Shown: one piece after another, positions 1 through 8,188 of the stretch | Numbering within the stretch: position 1 is the first letter of the stretch | How the letters are laid out: each line of letters begins with the position of its first letter | Source of the DNA: Prevotella sp. | GTDB taxonomy: Bacteria; Bacteroidota; Bacteroidia; Bacteroidales; Bacteroidaceae | Reading direction: 5' to 3' | DNA: 64,000 bases | NCBI GenBank assembly: GCA_024684515.1 | Contig: JAIKWS010000023.1 | Span: forward strand, 1-64,000 | Notes under the pieces: generated by a model | What the model was told of the DNA's origin: nothing | Seen by the model: the letters and a program-made list of their open reading frames with translations, nothing else | The model's database searches: none | Program-made: the position numbers and the translations under genes

Positions 1-60
1 CCAAGAAAAACAGTGCAAACCGAAGACAATAGAAAATAAATGCATTTATTTTTATTGTTG

Positions 61-735
61 AGGTGCCGCCTGTGTTGCGCAAAGCGAAATTCCTAGAAAA
101 CCCCATGCGGCGGAGAAGTGAGAACACGAATCACACTAATCAAACGAATGAGACCATGCGGAAGAAGAATATTTATTCTTCGACGAGCGAAGCGTACTAA
201 AGAAACGATTACCGAAAGTATCCGAAAATACGAAATACCCGAAAACTTTGAATTTAACAAAAACCTAGAAAACCCTTGTCTGCGCTGCAAAATGCTCTTT
301 GGGAGCATTTTTCTAAGATGTCGGTTCAATGCCTGCTCAAACGAGCTTGGCTGTCATTGAATCGACATCTTAGAAACCCCCTATGGGGTCTTTGCAGCAC
401 AGCCAAGAAAAACCTAGAAAACCCCATGCGGCTGAGAAAATCATCGTTGGTAGATAGCAATGCGTAAGTAGCACCATATAGATAATCGCGAAGCGAAGTG
501 ATAAAGACCACGAATCTTGCTAATCAAACGAATAATACCTATGCAGCACATCCAAGAAAAACCAAGAAAACCCCATGCGGCCAATGGGTATCATCATTGG
601 GGTAACAACGTGGAGGATAAGCATTGCGTGGGAAACAGCGTGGGGGTAACATCGCGGGGAATACTGAGAAAAACCGAAAAAAAGCCCTATGCGGCGGGAT
701 AGTAATGCGGAAGGGATATGGGTTCCAGTCTCGCT
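61..735 (+). repeat. Composite repeat block 1
   Basis: Contains cloverleaf A plus recurring modules: cacgaatc..ctaatcaaacgaatg..catgcgg, tcgcgaagcgaagtgata, and ccgaaagtatccgaaaatacgaaatacccgaaaac. Confidence 0.7.
261..431 (+). repeat. Cloverleaf repeat copy A (~170 bp)
   Basis: Starts aaacctagaaaaccc and ends agaaaaccccatgcgg. Outer stem tgcgctgcaaa/tttgcagcaca; arm 1 aatgctc..gagcatt; arm 2 tctaagatgtcggttcaatg/cattgaatcgacatcttaga; arm 3 acccc..ggggt. Confidence 0.85.
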
Positions 736-941
736 CAAAATAGCTGAATGGGATTATTAGTTGAAATAAGTGTGGAAAACCCATATCTGATGGAACTATT
801 GCTCTTTCCTGTTTGTGTGCCCACATTTTTTCTCTTTTCTTTGTTGTCTCGTTTTTTTTTACTATCTTTGTCGCAGTAACTTGAAATGAAAAGACATGCA
901 GGGCAGTCACCTGTGTCACGAAGATAAGCCATTCTTTACTT

Positions 942-1661
942 ATGCCTAGATATAGCTTTTTAGTAGATGTTCTCAGTTTGTTTGAGTCGACAAGGAAGAA
1001 GAGGGTAAGCAGTTTCCCTTTCCCGACATCGCGGAGGGCGTATGCGGAGTGCATTGCTGCTTGCTTTATGCATTGCGCTCAGCATGTACTTGCCGGATAT
1101 TTCAAAGTGCTGTCACGGAAGATCTATCCTACAGCCATAGAGTTGTACTATCATGAAGAAGGAGTAGGTGGGTTTAAGGACCCGGTCATGTATCATACCA
1201 ATGACAGGAAACTAGTTGGTCATGAGGACTATTTTGTCAGGCGCGGTTTACAAGAGCTGCCATATTTTCCAATGGGTAGTCTTAACCCACACACATCCGG
1301 AATTGATGTGACCTTTGAGAACCCCCAAGCGCAATATCGAGCCTCTTTCCTGATTAGGGAGTATGAAGTGGACTATGGCAATGGGGAAAGGCACTATGTG
1401 AAGAATTCTACTGATCTATATGATGACATGCTGATTGCTGGTATCCCACTGCAGCAGACAGACTGGATGGAATGGTGTGATGGTGGTGTCCTTCAGGAAA
1501 ACGAGATAAAACGTCGTTGGAGAAGGAATGTTCCGGACTACGCGCAAGTAGAAGGTCATCAGAATAGATGGGAAAAGAAGACTGGCGGGGAAGAAACATT
1601 TGTTTCTGCGGGTGTGCGCTACGCAAAATGCCCGTTCAATTGGCAATTTGCAAAAAGATAG
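942..1661 (+). CDS. Hypothetical protein; upstream start uncertain
   Basis: 239-aa ORF with coherent C-terminal composition (FPMGSLNPHTSGIDVTFE), adjacent to the deiminase ORF. True start may be downstream. Confidence 0.5.
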   Translation: MPRYSFLVDVLSLFESTRKKRVSSFPFPTSRRAYAECIAACFMHCAQHVLAGYFKVLSRKIYPTAIELYYHEEGVGGFKDPVMYHTNDRKLVGHEDYFVRRGLQELPYFPMGSLNPHTSGIDVTFENPQAQYRASFLIREYEVDYGNGERHYVKNSTDLYDDMLIAGIPLQQTDWMEWCDGGVLQENEIKRRWRRNVPDYAQVEGHQNRWEKKTGGEETFVSAGVRYAKCPFNWQFAKR

Positions 1662-1666
1662 CAGCT

Positions 1667-2509
1667 ATGGTTTCTGACTCACAATGCAATGTGGTTTACT
1701 ATTCCGCAATGTTCCCGGAGAAATACCCTGGCGTTTCTCAAAGGATAAAGGCCATACTGGATAAGCATGGGGTACGGCATGCTGCGCTTTCTGGAACAAA
1801 GAGTGTTTGGGCCAGGGACTATATGCCTATCCAGTCAACCCCTGACAAGTATTACATCTATGACTATACTCCGGACTATTTGCGTCTGGACGAGAGATAT
1901 CATGACTTGATGAATAACCCTGCTGATGTGTGCCGAGAGAATAGAGTTCAATACGATTCTACCCTAAGAAATGTCAGAATAGATGGTGGTAATGTGGTTC
2001 GGGGAACAGCTAAGTTCATCATGACGGCAAAGGTGTTTGAAGAAAACCCAGCCATACCCGTTCGCGAGCTTGTCAGGATGCTGGAAGATTCTTTTGGCGC
2101 AGAACTTGTGCTTCTCCCATGGGATACACATGAGATGTTTGGTCATGCTGATGGAATAGTACGCATTGTTGATGCTGATAGCGTCATAATGGGTAACTAC
2201 CGCCAGATAGACTGCAGAATGGGTGAGCGATTTTATAATATTCTGAAGGCTCAGTTCAAGCATGTACATGAGTTACATTTTGATGTACCCAAACTGTCAA
2301 AATATAGCTGGGCTTACATCAACTGGCTTCAGACAGATAAGGTGATTATCGTTCCGTCTTTTGGTGTGCCTGAGGATGAGCAGGCGTTTTTCCAGATAGA
2401 AGAATGGTTGCCCGAATATCGTGGAAGGATAGAAATGGCTGATGCATGTGGCTTAGTGCGGCATGGGGGCGCTTTTAACTGTGCCACCTGGACGGTGCTT
2501 GAGAAGTAG
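1667..2509 (+). CDS. Agmatine deiminase / peptidylarginine deiminase family protein
   Basis: Motifs VWARDYMPIQ, RIDGGNVV, HADGIVRIVD and GGAFNCATW typical of the PAD/AgDI family. In-frame ATG at 1667 preferred over the longer ORF from 1568. Confidence 0.75.
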   Translation: MVSDSQCNVVYYSAMFPEKYPGVSQRIKAILDKHGVRHAALSGTKSVWARDYMPIQSTPDKYYIYDYTPDYLRLDERYHDLMNNPADVCRENRVQYDSTLRNVRIDGGNVVRGTAKFIMTAKVFEENPAIPVRELVRMLEDSFGAELVLLPWDTHEMFGHADGIVRIVDADSVIMGNYRQIDCRMGERFYNILKAQFKHVHELHFDVPKLSKYSWAYINWLQTDKVIIVPSFGVPEDEQAFFQIEEWLPEYRGRIEMADACGLVRHGGAFNCATWTVLEK

Positions 2510-2532
2510 AAGGAGATGAATGTGCGTAGAAG

Positions 2533-3201
2533 TTAGTCTTGCAAAACCCATCCCTTTTTAAGCAAACCCTTGATATACTCCTCTATCTCCAAAGCCGTCA
2601 CATCATACATTGGGTGTAATTGACTAAACCCCTCGTCCTTACGGAACAACTCTCCATTTGTCAGCATAGCCATCAGACCTTTTTTCTTCAGCCTGTGCCC
2701 GGAATGCTCTAGAGCCATCGGTATCAGCTTACGAATGTCTGCTCCGTTTTTCAAGATGCAATAGATGTCGTAATAGTCACGAAACTTACTTCTACGCATC
2801 ATCGCTTCCATCTTCATCACACCTATCGACTGCACATCAGCTAGTCGAATATTGTTCATATAGGGTACCTCAACCATCGTTTCTATCCGTTTGCGAGGAG
2901 CTACATAAAAGGAAATCTTCACACCATCAACTAAGAATAACACATGGTCAAAGCCCATCACCTGCACATCCTGAACCTCACCAACGGTTTCCAGCTCCTG
3001 CTGTAACAATGGCCAATTCACGTCTAGAGGGTCATTCTTATCACGTTTCCAACGCATAAAATCCAAATCCTCACTTTGCCTCATCTTCAATTGTATCGAC
3101 AAAGCCGTCCCACCCACTAGAACATATGGTTTAATACACTCTAGCCGGCTCACAGCCTCTATGAGCATACCTGTCTGTGGAGCAAGAGAGAGAGAATTCA
3201 T
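2533..3201 (-). CDS. Nucleotidyltransferase, AbiEii/AbiGii toxin family
   Basis: VLVGGTALSIQL...RQSEDLDFM motif, plus KFRDYYDIY typical of AbiEii-like proteins. Confidence 0.8.
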   Translation of the reverse strand: MNSLSLAPQTGMLIEAVSRLECIKPYVLVGGTALSIQLKMRQSEDLDFMRWKRDKNDPLDVNWPLLQQELETVGEVQDVQVMGFDHVLFLVDGVKISFYVAPRKRIETMVEVPYMNNIRLADVQSIGVMKMEAMMRRSKFRDYYDIYCILKNGADIRKLIPMALEHSGHRLKKKGLMAMLTNGELFRKDEGFSQLHPMYDVTALEIEEYIKGLLKKGWVLQD

Positions 3202-3536
3202 GTTGACAATCGTTTGTTGAGTTGACGTGTCGCCATCGCTTTCACATAGCTTCGTGGACGTTTTGCATGAAAATAATACCAGGCAAAGAAATAATTCAGA
3301 TTGAAATACCGCTCACCCTGAGCCACCACATTCTCTATCCATGCCTTCTTCGTCTTCTTATACCCGAACAACTGGAACAACATATCTATCTCGTCGATAT
3401 CAAGATACAGCATCACCAGCTCCACCAGCACATCGTCGGGGATGTCCTGCACGGAACTGTTCTCATAACTCCATAAGCAATGATGCTGCCTTAGGCTGTC
3501 AACGAGAAATGCTCTGATCTTCAATTCCTGTCCCAT
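3198..3536 (-). CDS. Putative AbiEii partner/antitoxin (hypothetical)
   Basis: 112-aa ORF overlapping the start of the AbiEii ORF by 4 bp (ATGA). Function inferred from position. Confidence 0.6.
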   Translation of the reverse strand: MGQELKIRAFLVDSLRQHHCLWSYENSSVQDIPDDVLVELVMLYLDIDEIDMLFQLFGYKKTKKAWIENVVAQGERYFNLNYFFAWYYFHAKRPRSYVKAMATRQLNKRLST

Positions 3537-3840
3537 TTTGTTCAGATAGATCTTTTATCTGCAAAAATAGGCAATTTCCGACAATTATCCCAATTCTATT
3601 AGCACTTTTTTTATTTAAAAACAAAAAAAAGCCTTTTTTGTTCAAAATACCCTTCTGAATAAGGCATTCGACCATTATCCCTTTCACTTCTCACTTTATA
3701 GACAATCGCGGAGCGAAACGTAAAGAACACGAATTGAACAAATTGAACGAATGAACCATGAGGGAGGAGCATCGCGGAGGATACAGAAAAAAACTTAGAA
3801 AGCCCTTGGATGTGCACCATCGCGGGGAGGATAAAAGAAA

Positions 3841-4009
3841 ACCTAGAAAACCCTTGGTTGTGCTGCAAATGCTCTTGGGGAGCATTTTTCTAAGTTGCCG
3901 ATTCAATTTCTGTTCAAATGTATTTGACAGCCATTGAGCCAACAACTTAGAAAACCCCTTGAAGGGTTTTTGCAGCACAGACAAGAAAAACCGAGAAAAC
4001 CCCATGCGG
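3841..4009 (+). repeat. Cloverleaf repeat copy B
   Basis: Same framework: tgtgctgcaaa/tttgcagcaca outer stem, tctaagttg/caacttaga arm 2, aaaaccc..gggtttt arm 3, ending accccatgcgg. Confidence 0.85.
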
Positions 4010-4082
4010 AGCATGGGAATATTAGTTATTTATTCCGAAAGTATCCGAAAATACGAAATACCCGAAAACTCTGAATTTAACA

Positions 4083-4253
4083 AAAACCAAGAAAACCCTT
4101 GTCTGTGCTGCAAATGCTCTTGGGGAGCATTTTTCTAAGATGTCGGTTCAATGCCTGCTCAAGCGAGCTTGGCTGTCATTGAATCGACATCTTAGAAAAC
4201 CCCTGTGGGGTTTTTGCAGCACATCCAAGAAAAACCAAGAAAACCCCATGCGG
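4083..4253 (+). repeat. Cloverleaf repeat copy C
   Basis: Same framework; arm 2 tctaagatgtcggttcaatg/cattgaatcgacatcttaga; arm 3 aaaacccc tgt ggggtttt. Confidence 0.85.
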
Positions 4254-4638
4254 CCTGTGTTACAACCAAGAAAACCCCATGCGGCTGAAAGTGCTATACA
4301 TATAAACCCCATGCGGGACGTGGGTGCTACACCGTGATGACTGAGTAGAAATGCGAAAGCAGGCCTTAAAGACAATCGCGAAGCGAAGTGTTTAAATGAC
4401 CACAAGGAGCAGTTCTTCTTGAACACGAATCATGCTAATCAAACGAATGGGCCATGCGGGACGTGAGGAGCTAAGCGAAATACAAGAAACCCTATACGAA
4501 GGGACAGGGGGACAGGTTCCTGTCCCACAAAACGATGTGAGAGGTGTGGGTCTTGGGTTCGAATTCCCACGGAATCACAATAATCAGGTCTTCAAATGGC
4601 TCCTGTCTCCCCTGTTCCAACAAAAAACACGAAAATTA

Positions 4639-4670
4639 TTTGGACTTTCAATAAAATAGTTGTATCTTTG
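4639..4670 (+). promoter_or_regulatory. Bacteroidetes-type promoter upstream of the Panacea-like gene
   Basis: TTTG at 4639-4642 and TATCTTTG at 4663-4670 with a 20-bp spacer. Confidence 0.6.
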
Positions 4671-4700
4671 CCCCAACGAATCAAAATAAGACCTATTCTG

Positions 4701-5252
4701 ATGGCTCATACAAAATTATTCAAACAAGACGTTGCTATCCAGGCTATATTGTTCATCGTACAGCAGATGGGTGGGAAATGTGATATACATAAGTGTCACA
4801 AGATTTTGTATTTTGCCGACAATGAGCACCTCGCTAAGTGGGGACGCTCAATTACTGGAGATTCTTATGTGAAAATGGATTTTGGTCCTGTGCCGACATG
4901 TATTTACGATTTGATCAAGGCAGTCCGTGGTGATAGCTATTTTGCTTCACAAGTCGATGATATTCGTAAGAATCTGTTCCATATTGAAAATAATAAAGAT
5001 ATTGTAGCAACAAGTAAGCCTGATATGGATTATTTGTCGGAAACGGATGTGGAAATCCTTGAAAAATATATTCAGCAACTGGAGCCCTTGGACTTTAATG
5101 AAGTAACCAGGACTTCACATGGTTATGCATGGACAAATGCGCAACAGAATGGCGAGATCAGTATCCATGACCGATTGAAGGAGATGGGAGAGAGTGAGGA
5201 TTATATCCATTTCGTAGAAGAACAGTTGGAGGCTGAGGAAGTCTTTGCCTAA
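4701..5252 (+). CDS. Panacea (DUF4065 / SocA-like) domain protein, probable antitoxin
   Basis: HKCHKILYFADNEHLAKWGRSITGDSYVKMDFGPVPTCIYDLI matches the Panacea domain signature. ATG at 4701 follows the promoter. Confidence 0.75.
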   Translation: MAHTKLFKQDVAIQAILFIVQQMGGKCDIHKCHKILYFADNEHLAKWGRSITGDSYVKMDFGPVPTCIYDLIKAVRGDSYFASQVDDIRKNLFHIENNKDIVATSKPDMDYLSETDVEILEKYIQQLEPLDFNEVTRTSHGYAWTNAQQNGEISIHDRLKEMGESEDYIHFVEEQLEAEEVFA

Positions 5253-5668
5253 TGGAAATACCTTTATCTGCAATTTCTCAATCAGTAGGACGAGGTGATG
5301 TCTTACTGTCAGAATTCGATGGAATCGATCATCGAAAGTTCTTTGTTGTTATGGGGATAAGTAAGGATAAGGTATGTGGATTTTTCTTTATCAATTCAAA
5401 TATACATCCTAGTATTTTCAATAAGGAAGAACTTTTAGCGTTGCAGTATCCTTTAAGACGTATTGATTACCCATTCTTGAACTACGATTCTTTTCTTTGT
5501 GCCTCTACGGTCATAGAGAGAAGTGTTGATGTGATCTCGAAAGGTATACAGGATGGGACAACAAAGGTGATAGGCAGGTTGAAAGACCAACACGTTTGTG
5601 AAGTTTTGGAGATGGTAAGAGCTTCAAAGGTCATAAGTAAGAGACATAAGCAATTGTATTTCCATTAG
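5252..5668 (+). CDS. Hypothetical protein, probable toxin partner of the Panacea protein
   Basis: 138 aa, start overlaps the upstream stop (TAATG). RGDVLLSEFDG...GFFFINS is loosely PemK/MazF-like. Confidence 0.6.
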   Translation: MEIPLSAISQSVGRGDVLLSEFDGIDHRKFFVVMGISKDKVCGFFFINSNIHPSIFNKEELLALQYPLRRIDYPFLNYDSFLCASTVIERSVDVISKGIQDGTTKVIGRLKDQHVCEVLEMVRASKVISKRHKQLYFH

Positions 5669-5731
5669 ACGTGACGATATGGTGCTTGTGATACATCGCG
5701 GAGAAGATCGTTGAGGATACATCGTTGACAT

Positions 5732-5775
5732 ACAGAAAAAACCGAGAAAACCCTTGTCTGTGCTGCAAAATGCTC
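5732..5775 (+). repeat. Truncated cloverleaf repeat (5' part only)
   Basis: cagaaaaaaccgagaaaacccttgtctgtgctgcaaaatgctc matches the 5' end of full copies, then diverges inside arm 1. Confidence 0.8.
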
Positions 5776-5791
5776 AACGTCGTGGGGAATA

Positions 5792-5968
5792 CAGAAAAAA
5801 CCGAGGAAACCCTTGTCTGTGCTGCAAAATGCTCTTTGAGGAGCATTTTATCTAATCTGTTGTTCAATAGCTGCTCAAGCTAGTCTTGGCATCTCTTGAG
5901 CGACAGGTTAGATAGGCCTTTGGGGCCTTTGCAGCACAGCCAAGAAAAACCTAAAAAACCCCATGCGG
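5792..5968 (+). repeat. Cloverleaf repeat copy D
   Basis: Outer stem tgtgctgcaaa/tttgcagcaca; arm 2 atctaatctgttgttcaa/ttgagcgacaggttagat; arm 3 aggcc..ggcct; ends accccatgcgg. Confidence 0.85.
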
Positions 5969-6325
5969 AGGAGAGTGCTACACATATAAACCCATGCGGA
6001 GTGTGGTGATACATATCATACCATACACGGACTGCAATGATACATATTATATTACATGAGGCGGAATAGCAACGCGAAAGAACACCATATTGATAGTCGC
6101 GAAGCGAAGTGATGGAGAACACGAATCATGTTAATTGAACGAATGGGGCATGCGGACTGCGTTTGTTATTAAACACGAAGGTTCTTCGACGAGCGAAGCC
6201 AGCGAGCTGGAGCGTAGCTCGACGGTCGTAGGGAAAGTCAATTGTCATCATTGATAAGGGTGCTAACTTTTCCGCAAAGTTAACACCCTCATCTATATGG
6301 TAACAATACGCTTTTACGATGGTTG

Positions 6326-6360
6326 CCAAAAATCCCCCGATGCTCGCGCACAGGGGGATT
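6326..6360 (-). terminator. Rho-independent terminator of the HicBA transcript
   Basis: aatccccc..gggggatt stem, followed by TTTTT on the minus strand. Confidence 0.7.
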
Positions 6361-6394
6361 CAAGAGTTCATTAGATTTTATGAAAATTAATTCG

Positions 6395-6829
6395 TCAGAC
6401 GTAAGACACGGGTGGTCGTTCCACCATCAGGTTCATGCCAAGGTCCTCTGAAAGTTTATTGATTCCTTCACGGATTCTCTTGATGGTATCCTCCTTTGGC
6501 TGTCGAAGGCCTGTGACGTACTGTCGGAGTACCGAGGCGTTCATGCCAATGTAGCGTGCGAAGGCAGAGATATCGATGGGATAGTAGTCGAAGAACGCCC
6601 CCACGTCAAAACGGAAGTCAAACTCCACGTCAGGAAATTCCTTGCCTTCTTTAGTCCACTCGTTTATCTGTTCCTGCAGCGAGAGGCGTGTATCTTCCAT
6701 GGCCTCACGAGCCGTAGAACCGCCGCCTCCAAAACCACAGTTTTCGACGCTCTCAGGAGTAAAGCAGGTAAAGTTGCCCTTGCCCTTTCCACGCTCTACG
6801 ATAGCCAATAGTTTCACTTTCTTTGCCAT
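6395..6829 (-). CDS. hicB: HicB family antitoxin
   Basis: FTCFTPES..GFGGGGSTAREAMEDTRLSLQEQI HicB-like fold plus a C-terminal HTH-like region. Confidence 0.75.
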   Translation of the reverse strand: MAKKVKLLAIVERGKGKGNFTCFTPESVENCGFGGGGSTAREAMEDTRLSLQEQINEWTKEGKEFPDVEFDFRFDVGAFFDYYPIDISAFARYIGMNASVLRQYVTGLRQPKEDTIKRIREGINKLSEDLGMNLMVERPPVSYV

Positions 6830-6920
6830 ATCTGTTGTTATTACATCCTATTAAAAAGAGTTCTTTGCATCATTCCAACTTGCTCTCCGTCAGTAGTTCC
6901 CCTCTCGGGACTGCCCGGGC

Positions 6921-7106
6921 TTAGAGCCCGAGCAAATCCTTGTTGAGAGATTTCAGAAGTCCCTTTGGAACTTCCTGGGAATCGTGGCGTGGAACGACTC
7001 TGGTCTTTCCTGTGATAGGGCTGTACCATACGTCATGTCCACCACCATGTCTTACCAAGCTGCATCCAGCAGCTTTCAGACTTCTAACGAATTGCTTCGT
7101 CTTCAT
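6921..7106 (-). CDS. hicA: HicA family toxin (mRNA interferase)
   Basis: 61 aa MKTKQFVRSLKAAGCSLVRHGGGHDVWYSPITGKTRVVPRHDSQEVPKGLLKSLNKDLLGL; HicA signature. Confidence 0.85.
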   Translation of the reverse strand: MKTKQFVRSLKAAGCSLVRHGGGHDVWYSPITGKTRVVPRHDSQEVPKGLLKSLNKDLLGL

Positions 7107-7326
7107 AATGTAAATGAACTCTTTGTCCTGATTGGACGATGCAAAGGTAACAAATAAGTTACAGGTTGCCAAATGTTTTTGCAACTTTTTTGTTGCAAAA
7201 CTGCATTTTATTATTTTGAGATAAATACAGAAAAGCCTAAAAAACCCCATGCGGGATGTGGGAATATTTTTTATTAATTCCGAAAGTATCCGAAAAAACG
7301 AAATACCCGAAAACTTTAAATTTTAC

Positions 7327-7503
7327 AAAAACCGAGAAAACCACTTGTCTGTGCTGCAAATGCTCTTTGGGAGCATTTTATCTAATCTATTGCTCCAAGT
7401 TTTGCTCAAGCGAGCTTGGCAACTCTTGAAACAATAGCTTAGACAGACCCCTTGAGGGGGTCTTTGCAGCACAGTCAAGAAAAACCTAAAAAACCCCATG
7501 CGG
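7327..7503 (+). repeat. Cloverleaf repeat copy E
   Basis: Outer stem tgtgctgcaaa/tttgcagcaca; arm 2 tctaatctattg/caatagcttaga; arm 3 agacccc ttgag ggggtct; ends accccatgcgg. Confidence 0.85.
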
Positions 7504-7651
7504 CGGAGAGTGCTGCACCTATGGATCAAAATGCGGGATGTGTTACAAGCAAATAAAAGGCCATGCCGTTGAATAGCAAAACTTAATCACCCTAAAAATA
7601 GTCGCGAAGCGAAGTGATAAAAGAAAAGCAACCATCGCGGGGAATTCAGAC

Positions 7652-7824
7652 AAAACCGAGAAAACCCTTGTCTGCGCTGCAAAATGCTCTTTGGGGAGCA
7701 TTTTATCTAATCTGTTGTTCAATAGCTGCTCAAGCTAGCCTTGGCATCTCTTGAACGACAGGTTAGATAGGCCTTTGGGGCCTTTGCAGCACATCCAAGA
7801 AAAACCAAGAAAACCCCATGCGGC
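7652..7824 (+). repeat. Cloverleaf repeat copy F
   Basis: Outer stem tgcgctgcaaa/tttgcagcaca; arm 2 atctaatctgttgttcaa/ttgaacgacaggttagat; arm 3 aggcc..ggcct; ends accccatgcgg. Confidence 0.85.
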
Positions 7825-8188
7825 GGAAAAGCAAGGCGAAAGCACACCTTATAGATAATCGCGAAGCGAAGTGATAGAGAAACACATCTTGCTTATCGAA
7901 CGAATGGACCATGCGGAAGGAGAAGAGTTGATTCTTCGACGAGCGAAGCGTACTAAAGAAACGATTACCGAAAACATCGAAAACGGAAAAATACCCGAAA
8001 ATTTCTTTGCTATGCGCGAACAGCGTAGGAATACATCGTAGGGCATTCAGACAAAAACCATATAAACCCCATGCGGAGTGTGATATACAAAGTGAGAAAC
8101 CCTGTAAAACCCTATGCGTGATGTGGTGATACCTGATATCAGCTCATGCGGAGTGTGATGCTACCTATCATCCCCATGCTTGCACTGG

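Larger units (their letters stand above)
3690..4500 (+). repeat. Composite repeat block 2
   Basis: Cloverleafs B and C, the same satellite modules, and several catgcgg words. Confidence 0.7.
5690..6160 (+). repeat. Composite repeat block 3
   Basis: Truncated copy, cloverleaf D, and tcgcgaagcgaagtgat / cacgaatcatgttaattgaacgaatg modules. Confidence 0.7.
7225..8160 (+). repeat. Composite repeat block 4
   Basis: Cloverleafs E and F, two tcgcgaagcgaagtgata modules, and several catgcgg words. Confidence 0.7.

Noticed and set aside
93-738. Short ORFs in the repeat island (e.g. 93-329, 118-360, 326-511, 520-738, 4148-4426, 5880-6122, 7323-7529)
   Set aside because: They translate the repeats themselves (recurrent MGFSRFFL..VLQRPHRGF peptides). 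Coding is a by-product of repeat sequence, so no CDS was called.
1-8170. Integron with attC sites
   Set aside because: The cassette-like layout fits, but no integrase gene is present in the window and element ends lack inverted RYYYAAC/GTTRRRY core sites; flanks are direct-repeat-like instead.
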